Shown in pieces: positions 44,562 to 53,900 of a stretch of DNA of 55,746 nucleotides. The stretch comes from Bacteroidota bacterium. Its GTDB lineage: Bacteria; Bacteroidota; Bacteroidia; Chitinophagales; Chitinophagaceae. Each line of letters starts with the position of its first letter. The stretch's first letter is position 1. The stretch spans positions 1 to 55,746 of the forward strand of contig JAEZGI010000011.1 of NCBI GenBank assembly GCA_023416995.1. The letters are read 5' to 3'. The notes beneath the pieces are model-generated. The model had not been told where the DNA came from, did not search any database, and saw nothing but the letters and a program-made list of their open reading frames with translations. Made by a program: the position numbers and the translations under genes.

Positions 44562-45585
44562 ACTTTCTTACACTGCTTTTTCTTATCACCAGTTTTGCAT
44601 CCACAACAATATGTGCTGGTGGCATACTCCGGTCTTTCATGGTTTCCAGCAATAACCTGATGGCTTCATCACCTACTTTCTGAAGATTCTGTTCTATATA
44701 ACTCAGGGGAGAATAGAAATAGTTAAACGCATCACGCGAATCAAAACTCACGATGCCAAGATCTTCGGGAACCCGTATTTTAAGTTGATTGATGGTGTCA
44801 AGCGATTTTACTGCTATAATATTGTTTTCAAAGAAAAGACTGTCGGGCGGATTTTTGCTGTTCATCAGCTTACGGATCGCCTGGTCGATATCATTCTCAA
44901 CATTGGGAAACTGAACACGTTGCAGGTAATTTTTGGGGACGCTCAAATTATGATCTTTCAACGCTTTCTGGTAACCTTTTACCCTGTCGTGCATGTGTTC
45001 AAATGAAGATTCGTAAGCGATCATGGCAATCTTCCTGTAGCCTTGTTCTACAAGATGTGTCACTGCTTTATGTGAGATGCCAAGATTGTTAATGGTTACC
45101 GTGTTGGATTTTACACGGGTGAAATAGCGATCAACCAATACATGCGGAATGCCTGACTGAGCCAGTTTCCGAATATGTTTTTCAGATTTATCGACGGGTG
45201 TTATAACGATGCCATCTACCTGGCGGTGCATAAGCGTATCCAACAGATCCTCTGAATTTTTCATGTTCTCATAATGACATCCGATTACAACGGTGTAGCC
45301 ATGCGCTTTGGCGGCTTTTTCAATGATGCTTGCCAGGTTGGAGAAAAAAGGATTGGAGATATCTTCAACGATCAACCCAATTGTATGGGTCACTCCGGAT
45401 CTAAGACTTCTGGCAATATGATTAGGCTGATAGCGGAGTTGTTTTGCAACTGCTTTTATTTTTCTTGCTACGTCTTTTCCAATCTTGCTTTGCTTCTCTT
45501 TATTGTTGTTTAAGACATATGATACTGCTGCAGTAGATACGCCAACCTGCAGCGCGATGTCTTTAAGCGAAACGCGTTTTTGCAT
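44560..45585 (-). CDS. LacI family regulator of the adjacent PUL
   Basis: 341 residues: a LacI helix-turn-helix (VSLKDIALQVGVSTAAVSYVLN, residues 4-25) with hinge helix NHIARSLRSG (about 55-64), followed by a periplasmic-binding-protein-like ligand domain (about 65-338) of two lobes. The hinge carries the usual Leu that enters the minor groove. It is divergent from susC with a 296-base gap that holds a perfect palindrome (45701-45714) at the susC promoter. LacI proteins of Bacteroidota often control glycan utilisation loci in this layout. The effector sugar is unknown; the enzymes nearby suggest a mannose-containing ligand. Confidence 0.9.
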   Translation of the reverse strand: MQKRVSLKDIALQVGVSTAAVSYVLNNNKEKQSKIGKDVARKIKAVAKQLRYQPNHIARSLRSGVTHTIGLIVEDISNPFFSNLASIIEKAAKAHGYTVVIGCHYENMKNSEDLLDTLMHRQVDGIVITPVDKSEKHIRKLAQSGIPHVLVDRYFTRVKSNTVTINNLGISHKAVTHLVEQGYRKIAMIAYESSFEHMHDRVKGYQKALKDHNLSVPKNYLQRVQFPNVENDIDQAIRKLMNSKNPPDSLFFENNIIAVKSLDTINQLKIRVPEDLGIVSFDSRDAFNYFYSPLSYIEQNLQKVGDEAIRLLLETMKDRSMPPAHIVVDAKLVIRKSSVRK

Positions 45586-45670
45586 GAAAATCTGGTTGTT
45601 TGGGTTTGGCCTTGCAAGTAAGCATTATAATCCGAATCTTTTTATGACTTTTTTCTGCTGATAAATATTT

Positions 45671-45701
45671 TTTGTTAATTAAATTTAACACCTTACTTTA
45701 G
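45671..45701 (+). promoter_or_regulatory. Promoter of the susCD operon
   Basis: TTTG (45671-45674), 19-base spacer, TACTTTAG (45694-45701, one mismatch to TAnnTTTG). Predicted start at about 45706-45708, leaving a leader of about 175 bases before susC. Confidence 0.6.
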
Positions 45702-45714
45702 TTAAACGTTTAAC
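45701..45714. promoter_or_regulatory. LacI-type operator GTTAAACGTTTAAC
   Basis: Perfect 14-bp palindrome with a central CG, the classic form of LacI-family operators. It starts on the last base of the -7 element and covers the predicted transcription start. Confidence 0.78.
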
Positions 45715-45881
45715 CGAAGTTATTCGATTAACCAGAATCAGAACGATTACCAACTACAAAAAAATGCCAGTATGAAATTGAAGCCAAAACGCTGCTGTCT
45801 GCACCATTTTGAATGCACGAAGCATCCTTCCACCGTTTTATCAATCACAACACACTTTAACGCTTAAACAAAAATCAACAC

Positions 45882-48800
45882 ATGGAGCAGATCCGTTTGA
45901 ATGCTTACACTGTAAGCAACAGGAGTCTTATGCCGTTGCTGGTAATGATGTTTTTTGCTTGTCTACCTGCTAAATCGATTTCGCAGACGAGCGAACAGGT
46001 TAACCTGTCGGGCGTGGTACGTGACCGGGCAGGAACATTTCTGTCGAACATATCAGTAATTGTGAATGGTACCAGCCGTGGTACAGTAACCAATGCCAAA
46101 GGCGAATTCACGCTCAGAGCTGCCGTCACTGACAGCCTGGCTTTTACATCTGTAGGTTACACTTCACAAATCCTTGCAGTAGGCGCGAACCGTGTTTTTT
46201 ATGTTACGCTTGAAGCCAATGAAGGTTCACTGAATGATGTAGTGGTGGTGGGTTTCGGAAGACAAAGAAAAATCAGTGTAATTGGGGCCCAATCAACCAT
46301 CAATCCTGAAGAGCTAAAACTGCCCGTGGCTAATATCAATACCATGCTGGCAGGACGCATATCGGGTGTGGTTGGTGTTCAGCGTTCCGGTCAGCCCGGC
46401 CGCAACAGCGCTGATATATGGATCCGCGGGATTTCAACCTTTGGTGGTGGTTCATCAGCACCGCTGATACTTGTGGACGGGGTTGAACGTTCTATTAATA
46501 ATATCGATCCACAAGATATCGCATCATTCACCATTCTTAAAGATGCGGCCGGTACTGCAGTGTATGGTGTTCGTGGTGCAAATGGTGTGATACTCATCAC
46601 AACAAAACAAGGTAAGGTTGGAAAACCACGAGTCAGTATAGATTATAGCGAAGGCCGTAACACCTTCACAAAATTGCCAGAAATGGCTGGTGCAGCCGCT
46701 TATATGGAAGCTGCCAACGAATCATTTACCACCCGGGGACAGGGTGAAAAATATTCTGCTGAATATATTCAACGCACACTATCAGGCGAAGATCCTGAAC
46801 TGTATCCGAATGTTGACTGGTTCGATGCATTGTACCGCGACTGGGGCAAGGTACGCAGGGCCAACGTTAACGTAAGCGGGGGTTCTGATTTTCTTCGCTA
46901 CTACGGGTCGGTTGGTTATTATGATGAAACGGGTCTGCTGAAAACAGATGGTATCCAGAATTATAATTCTGACCTGCGTTTCAGAAGGTTTACAGTAACC
47001 ACCAATGTCAACATGAACATCACTAAAACCACTAAACTGGATGTTGGTATCCGTGGATTTTTTACCAATACTAACAGGCCAGCCATATCCACAGAAGATA
47101 TCTTTTCTTCTGCCATGAGTATTCCTTCAACAGAATACCCGCTGGAATACACAGGAGGTTATGTTCCCGGAAAAAATCCTAATGGTGGTTTCAGAAATCC
47201 TTGGGCAGATCTTACACGCAGAGGTTATGCCACCGAATTTGATAATTCATTAAATGCGAATCTGCGGTTGACGCAGGACCTGAACTTTATTACCAAAGGT
47301 CTTACTGCCACCACCATGTTTGCCTTTGATGCCGATAACGGTGCATTTATAGAAAGAGGTAAACGCGAAGATACTTATGCACCGGATGCCAACAATCCCA
47401 GGAACCCCGATGGTTCGTTGAATCTTGTCCGAACCTATACAGGAAGCGGTAACTATCTTGGATACCGCCGTGAGAACGATGGTGGTCGCCGGTTCTATAC
47501 AGAAACCTCGGTTAATTATGACAACAGTTTTGGTAAACACCGTGTTGGGGGGCTCGCATTGTTTTATACTGACGATTATATGAACCTGTTTGCCGGTGAC
47601 TTTACTTCCTCCATACCGGAACGATATGTTGGTCTTGCAACCAGGCTCACTTATTCTTATGATGACCGTTACTTTATTGAAGGCAACCTGGGTTACAACG
47701 GTTCAGAAACCTTTGCCCCGGAAAACAGGTATGGAACCTTTCCGGCCTTTGGTCTTGGGTGGGTAGTATCCAATGAAAAGTTTTTTGAGGGCATCAAAGA
47801 AGCGGTCACCTATCTTAAGTTCCGCTACTCAGATGGGTTAACAGGTATAGGAAGAATAGGCGGAAGAAGATTTGCTTACCTCGATATCTTGTCTGACAAC
47901 GTTGACGGTTATCGTTTTAACCGTAATCTCAATGAAATGCGCGGTATCAACATCACCGATTATGGTGCAGTTGTAACCTGGGCAGAATCACGCAAACAGG
48001 ATCTTGGCGTTGAGATAAAAACACTGAATGATAAGCTTTCACTCATCGTGGATATCTTCAAAGAAAGACGCAAAGGCATCTTCCTCCAGCGTTCTTCTAT
48101 TCCGGTGTTTATGGGTCTCACCAACTTCCCTTATGGCAACCTTGGTGAAGTTGAAAACAAGGGTATCGATGCAACACTTGAATACAATGGAAGGGTAGGT
48201 AATGTTAACATGAGTCTTCGTGGTAACATCACTTATAACAAAGATGTATTGCTTGAGAACGATCAGCCAAAACAACTTTATTCCTGGATGGACCGCACCG
48301 GGCATAACATACTGGGTCGCTGGGGTTATGTTGCTGAAGGTCTTTTTGCTGACCAGGCCGAGATTGACGCCAGCGCTGTGCCCGGAGATAAGTCAAGAAT
48401 ACTGCCTGGCGATATTAAATATGCCGACCTCAATGGTGATGGTCTCATTAACAATTATGACCGCACCTTTATCGGGCGCGGCGATGTGCCAAACCTAATT
48501 TTTGGTTTCGGATTTAATCTCAGCTATAAAAATTTCAACATAGGTACGCTGTTTACCGGTCAGCGTGGTGCAGATATCATGCTTTCCGGCGATGCCATTC
48601 ATCCGTTTGCAAACGGTGCGGGTCTTACAAATGTTTATAGCAATATCCATGACCGCTGGCAGGAAGGCAAGGCAAACGGGAATGTGTTTTATCCGAGACT
48701 GGCCAATGGAGAGGACCGTAATTTAAATAACACCCAATCGAGTACCTGGTGGCTGAGAGATGCTGATTTTATCAGAATGAAAACGTTCGAACTCAGCTAT

Positions 48801-48983
48801 AATTTTCCCAAGCACTGGTACACTGGTGTACTTCGTAACGCAACCGTTTATATTCAACTGATCAATCCATTAACCTTTAGTGATTTTGATCTGTGGGATG
48901 TTGAAACTACTATCAACACCGGCAACGGAAGTCGCTATCCAAATGTTAAGACATATTCTTTGGGTCTCACTTTAGATTTTTAA
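45882..48983 (+). CDS. SusC/RagA TonB-dependent glycan transporter
   Basis: A 1033-residue outer-membrane importer. A signal peptide (to about residue 35) is followed by a carboxypeptidase-D-like beta domain (about 39-112; LSGVVRDRAGTFLSNISVIVNG), a TonB box-like stretch (DVVVVGFGRQR near 118), a plug domain (about 125-235; ILVDGVERSINNIDPQDIASFTILKDAAGTAVYGVRGANGVILITT) and a 22-strand barrel ending in the aromatic SLGLTLDF. The last bases overlap the susD start as TAATG (1 base). It imports oligosaccharides together with SusD. There is no FecR/sigma pair, so control is by the adjacent LacI-type protein. Confidence 0.95.
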   Translation: MEQIRLNAYTVSNRSLMPLLVMMFFACLPAKSISQTSEQVNLSGVVRDRAGTFLSNISVIVNGTSRGTVTNAKGEFTLRAAVTDSLAFTSVGYTSQILAVGANRVFYVTLEANEGSLNDVVVVGFGRQRKISVIGAQSTINPEELKLPVANINTMLAGRISGVVGVQRSGQPGRNSADIWIRGISTFGGGSSAPLILVDGVERSINNIDPQDIASFTILKDAAGTAVYGVRGANGVILITTKQGKVGKPRVSIDYSEGRNTFTKLPEMAGAAAYMEAANESFTTRGQGEKYSAEYIQRTLSGEDPELYPNVDWFDALYRDWGKVRRANVNVSGGSDFLRYYGSVGYYDETGLLKTDGIQNYNSDLRFRRFTVTTNVNMNITKTTKLDVGIRGFFTNTNRPAISTEDIFSSAMSIPSTEYPLEYTGGYVPGKNPNGGFRNPWADLTRRGYATEFDNSLNANLRLTQDLNFITKGLTATTMFAFDADNGAFIERGKREDTYAPDANNPRNPDGSLNLVRTYTGSGNYLGYRRENDGGRRFYTETSVNYDNSFGKHRVGGLALFYTDDYMNLFAGDFTSSIPERYVGLATRLTYSYDDRYFIEGNLGYNGSETFAPENRYGTFPAFGLGWVVSNEKFFEGIKEAVTYLKFRYSDGLTGIGRIGGRRFAYLDILSDNVDGYRFNRNLNEMRGINITDYGAVVTWAESRKQDLGVEIKTLNDKLSLIVDIFKERRKGIFLQRSSIPVFMGLTNFPYGNLGEVENKGIDATLEYNGRVGNVNMSLRGNITYNKDVLLENDQPKQLYSWMDRTGHNILGRWGYVAEGLFADQAEIDASAVPGDKSRILPGDIKYADLNGDGLINNYDRTFIGRGDVPNLIFGFGFNLSYKNFNIGTLFTGQRGADIMLSGDAIHPFANGAGLTNVYSNIHDRWQEGKANGNVFYPRLANGEDRNLNNTQSSTWWLRDADFIRMKTFELSYNFPKHWYTGVLRNATVYIQLINPLTFSDFDLWDVETTINTGNGSRYPNVKTYSLGLTLDF

Positions 48984-50809
48984 TGGCAAAAAACATGTTT
49001 AGTATGAAATCAAAATATAGTTGGATTGCCATAATAGTTGTGGCCATATCCATTTCAGGCTGTAAAAAGTTTCTTGACCAGGTTCCCGATGACCGTCTCA
49101 CCATGGAAGAAACCTTTCGTAACCGCGTTACTGCGGAACGTTACCTGGCAAACGTTTACACCATGATTCCACGTGAGTGGAGCCAGCGGTTTGTTGGAAA
49201 TCGCAATTCTGGTCCCTGGACCGGTGCGGCCGATGAAGCTGAATACCTGTGGGGTTTTGTTGAATCGAATCCTATGAACATAGGTTCCTGGGACGCAGGT
49301 AGTGGTTTCACTACTTCGCACTGGCGCGACTTTTACCGCGGTATACGATCTGCCACTTTCTTTATCGCGAATATCGATAATGTAACCATAGATATTAATG
49401 ACGAACTGAAGCGCCGGTACAAAGCCGAAGCGCGTGCGCTCAGAGCAATGTATTATTATTACCTGGTGCGTATGTATGGACCGGTAGTGATCCTGGGAGA
49501 TGAGGTGATCCCGGTCGATGCACCTGCTTCAGACATTCAATTGCCAAGAAATTCAATGGATGAATGCGTTGAATTCATAATTACACAACTTGACCAGGCT
49601 GCGGCTGATCTACCCGTTCGCCCTATTAACGATGATAACATCGCACGTATCACTAAAGGGGTAGCACTTTCTTTCAAGGCACGCACATTATTGCTTGCCG
49701 CAAGTCCTTTGTTTAATGGCAACACTGATTATGCAGCATTAAAGAATCCCGATGGTAAGCAGCTTATCAATCAAACCTATGATCAAACAAAATGGAAAAG
49801 AGCTTCTGATGCATACAAGGCATTCATCGATGAATTTGTTCCCGGCGTTTACAGCCTGTACCGCAAAAACGACGGAAATGGAAACTACAGCCCGTTTTTA
49901 TCCTGCCGCGATGTGATCCTTGATGCCTGGAACTCAGAAGTTATTTTTGCCAGGACCGAAGATGAAAATGCCCGTGGGTACGAGGTAACGCCATACCATG
50001 ATGGATACAATTCAGAGGTAAGAGGCAGCGGTGGTCTTGGTGCTACCCAACGTATTGTTGATGCATTTTTTATGGAGAATGGGTTGCCCATCACCGATGC
50101 AGCTTCAGGATATGTTGAAACCGGTACTTCACAATTCCAGGCGCCGGATGATGATAAAGAAAGAGAAGTCTTCAATCAATGGGTAAACCGTGAACCAAGG
50201 TTCTATGTTAACATCACCTATGATAACAGGAAATGGCTCAACACCAATTCAGGCGAAGTTGTGACCCGGTTGTATTATCGTGGCAACTCCGGCAAGGGAA
50301 TCAGTAATGATTACAGTCCTACGGGTTACGTGGTTCGTAAAGGAGCCAAATTAACAGACTGGCGCGACGGACGTGGCGTGATAGTTCAATACCGCCTGGC
50401 AAACCTGCTGTTGGATTATATTGAGGCCTTGAATGAACATGATCCTTCTAACGGTGATATTCTTCTTTACCTGAACATGATCCGTGAACGCGCAGGGATA
50501 TCAGGCTATGGCCAGGGTGTTGTTCCATTACCTGCGGACCAGGACGCGATGCGCGAAGCTATTCGTCATGAAAGACAGGTGGAGCTGGCTTTTGAAAATG
50601 TCAGGTATTTTGATACCCGTCGCTGGAAGATTGCAGAAGTTACCGACAACGGACCTGCAATGGCACTGAATATAGATGCAACGCTTCCGGACTTCTATCA
50701 AAAGAAACCATTTGAAACAAGGGTTTTTAATAAAAGACATTACTTCTTTCCAATACCGGAAATTGATGTAAACAATAATCCGGCGTTTGTGCAAAATACT
50801 GGTTGGTAG
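48983..50809 (+). CDS. SusD/RagB surface glycan-binding lipoprotein
   Basis: 608 residues, lipoprotein signal with lipobox ISGC (Cys27) followed by KK, as in surface-exposed Bacteroidota lipoproteins. The body has the SusD helical (TPR-like) pattern: RRYKAEARALRAMYYYYLVRMYGPVVI (near 135-160) and the closing RHERQVELAFENVRYFDTRRWKI and YFFPIPEIDVNNNPAFVQN. The ATG at 48983 overlaps susC by 1 base; starts at residue 5 or 8 (49004) would give a shorter signal. It forms a lid on SusC. A strong terminator-like hairpin follows at 50824-50867. Confidence 0.93.
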   Translation: MAKNMFSMKSKYSWIAIIVVAISISGCKKFLDQVPDDRLTMEETFRNRVTAERYLANVYTMIPREWSQRFVGNRNSGPWTGAADEAEYLWGFVESNPMNIGSWDAGSGFTTSHWRDFYRGIRSATFFIANIDNVTIDINDELKRRYKAEARALRAMYYYYLVRMYGPVVILGDEVIPVDAPASDIQLPRNSMDECVEFIITQLDQAAADLPVRPINDDNIARITKGVALSFKARTLLLAASPLFNGNTDYAALKNPDGKQLINQTYDQTKWKRASDAYKAFIDEFVPGVYSLYRKNDGNGNYSPFLSCRDVILDAWNSEVIFARTEDENARGYEVTPYHDGYNSEVRGSGGLGATQRIVDAFFMENGLPITDAASGYVETGTSQFQAPDDDKEREVFNQWVNREPRFYVNITYDNRKWLNTNSGEVVTRLYYRGNSGKGISNDYSPTGYVVRKGAKLTDWRDGRGVIVQYRLANLLLDYIEALNEHDPSNGDILLYLNMIRERAGISGYGQGVVPLPADQDAMREAIRHERQVELAFENVRYFDTRRWKIAEVTDNGPAMALNIDATLPDFYQKKPFETRVFNKRHYFFPIPEIDVNNNPAFVQNTGW

Positions 50810-50823
50810 TTGGTTTTGGTTTC

Positions 50824-50867
50824 GATTCGTCAATGGAGGTTCGCCTTCATTGGCGAATCACTTTTTT
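50824..50867 (+). terminator. Terminator-like hairpin with TTCG loop after susD
   Basis: A 16-pair stem (50824-50839 with 50844-50859, two G-T pairs) closed by TTCG, then AC and six T. It lies inside the PUL between susD and the enzyme gene, so read-through, a second promoter, or both must serve the enzymes. Confidence 0.75.
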
Positions 50868-50949
50868 ATGCTTGACACAGCCCGACTGTCTTTTGAAAGA
50901 CAACCACAGTTACCGGTTCATCATCTTGTATTAAATAAAAGACTTACTG

Positions 50950-53900
50950 ATGCGGAGATTTATTCTTGTTCCATTGCTGTTTCTGATTTGTGCATTAAAC
51001 GCGCAGGAACAACGTGTTCCTTCTTTTCCACTGATTACGCATACGCCCTATTTCAGCATCTGGTCGGGCGGAGACAAATTAAATGAAACGACCACTACAC
51101 ATTGGACCGGTGCACCACACGCTCTGTTAGGTTTGCTGAAGGTTGACGATAAGATTTATAACTTTCTTGGAAAGCCTGAACCAACCTACCAAACCGTATT
51201 ACCGGCATCTGATGAACAACCATACCAGGTTGTTTATACGGAAAACGCACCTGAAGGGAACTGGTACGATGTAAATTATGATGCGGGTTCATGGAAGACA
51301 GGAACGGCTCCTTTTTCTGATGATGACAGGTATAAGGGTACGCGGTGGCGTTCAGAGAATATCTGGATAAGGAGAACTTTCAATTTTGATGGAAATGCGG
51401 ACAGACCTTTTGCGTTAAGATTTTATCATGATGATAATGTAAAAGTATATCTCAATGGCAACCTGATTTATGAACGTGTGGGGTGGCTTGACCGTTTGGA
51501 ATATCTTGAACTTGATGCGGCCATAAAACAAAATCTCAGGAAAGGCAAAAACGTGATTGCCATTCACTGTCAGAACACGGCCGGCGGCCGGCATGTAGAT
51601 ATTGGCATATCAAAACAGGTAGTTGATCCTGTGAAGGACCGGGTGATCCCTGCTGTTCAGACTTATTCAAAAGTAAATGCATTGCAGACCCTGTATCATT
51701 TTACCTGTGGTGATGTTGACCTCGAACTTACTTTTACCTCACCGCTTCTACCCGCCAATCTTGAGGTGCTATCGACGCCCGTATCGTATATCACCTATAA
51801 GATCCGTTCGCGCGGTTCCCGCATGCACAAGGTGCAGGTCATGTTAACCGCATCGTCATCTATTGCTGTACATGATCCATCACAGCAGGTAATTGCTTCC
51901 GGTGTTAACGGTGCCGGTGTATCACTGTTAAAAGTTGGTACCACCAGCCAGCCGATCCTGCAAAAAAAGGGTGATAACGTGCGCATCGACTGGGGCCATT
52001 TCTATGTTGGTGCAAGGGCGGTTGATAAACCGGTTCAGTTTATAAGTAATGATCTTTTGAGTGCCTTAAATCGATTCAGATCACCTGCCAGACAGCAAAA
52101 AATTTCATCCGTAGCCGGTAAAAATCTTTTGCTCGGAACCATCATGGACTTTGGTTCGGTTAACCAGGTGGGTACCGAAAAATTCATGGTGCTTGCTTAT
52201 GATGAAATTTTTGCCGTTCAGTATTTTCAACAGAACCTGCGGCCATGGTGGAACAGGACCGGGAATAAAAATATAGTCACACTGATAGGTGCGTCCGCGA
52301 ATGCTTATGATACGCTTATTAAACAGGTACGCAATTTTGATTTCAAATTAAATACTACTGCTAAGGCAGCAGGTGGGCAGAATTATGCCTTGATGTGTGC
52401 GCTTGCTTTCCGCCAGGCTATGGCTGCGCATGCATTGGTAGAAAGTCCGCAAAAAGAATTGTTGTATTTGTCAAAAGAAAACTTCAGTAATGGTTCGATC
52501 AATACAGTTGATATCACCTATCCTTCAGCACCCTTGTTTCTTCTTTATAATCCAGAGCTGTTAAAAGGAATGCTCAACGGAATCTTTTATTATAGCGAAA
52601 GCGGTAAATGGAAGAAACCTTTTCCTGCCCATGATCTCGGAACTTATCCCATCGCCAACGGACAAACTTATGGGGAAGATATGCCTGTGGAAGAAGCGGG
52701 CAACATGATGTTACTCACAGCCGCGGTGAGCCGCGCGGAAGGCAATGCTGATTATGCCAAGCAGCATTGGAGCACACTGCGAACCTGGGCGGGTTACCTT
52801 GAAAAGGAAGGACTTGATCCCGCGAACCAGTTATGTACAGATGATTTTGCCGGGCACCTTGCCCGTAATGCTAACCTGTCGGTAAAAGCCATTGCGGCAC
52901 TGGCTGCGTTTGGACAAATGGCTAAAACTCTTGGATATGATGAAGAGGCTGACAAGTATACCAAACTTTCAAAACGATTTGCGGCTGAATGGGAACAACT
53001 TGCAAATGCAGGTGATCACTACGCGCTTACTTTCGATGATAAAAATACCTGGAGCCAAAAATATAACCTGGTCTGGGATAAAATGCTTGGAACAAACGCT
53101 TTCCCGGATTCGGTATACCGCAAGGAGATCAACTATTATCTTACCAAACAACAAAAATACGGTCTGCCGCTTGACAGCAGGAAAACTTATACAAAGTCTG
53201 ACTGGATCATGTGGACGGCCTGTCTTACTGAAACCTCTGCGATCTTTACCCGTTTAACAGACCCGGTGTTAAAGTATATAACGGAGACGCCTGACCGCGT
53301 TCCTTTAAGTGACTGGCATGAAACAAAGGATGCGCGTAAAATGAACTTCCAGGCAAGGTCAGTAGTTGGCGGATACTTCATGAAACTATTGAAAGACGCC
53401 TGGATGCCAAGAGAGAAAACCGCTTTCCAGGTTGCGGCTCCCTGGGATTCTTTATATGATGTAAGATCGGACGTCGCCATTGTTTATGGTGTAAATGATG
53501 CCGGCGGACGATTTGCTGAGCGGGTGAAAGGTTGGAAAACCAAAGGCTACCAGACGCATTTTATGACAGGAATAGCCTGGGGGCAATACCAGGATTATTT
53601 TCTTGGGAAATGGGACGGCAAACTACACCTTGATGAAGGGCAGGTGAAAGCAAATGGTGATACGATCTGGCACGGCAAAGATGTGCCGTACCTGGTGCCA
53701 TCAGATAATTTTCTCAAATACCTTAAAACGCATGTAAAACAGGCGATCGATGCTGGTGTAACTGCTATTCACCTGGAAGAGCCGGAGTTCTGGACGGCGG
53801 CAGGGTACAGCGCTGCTTTTAAAAAAGAATGGAAACAATATTATGGTTTTGACTGGAAGCCGCAACATGAAACACCGGCTGCTACCTATCAATCCTCCAA

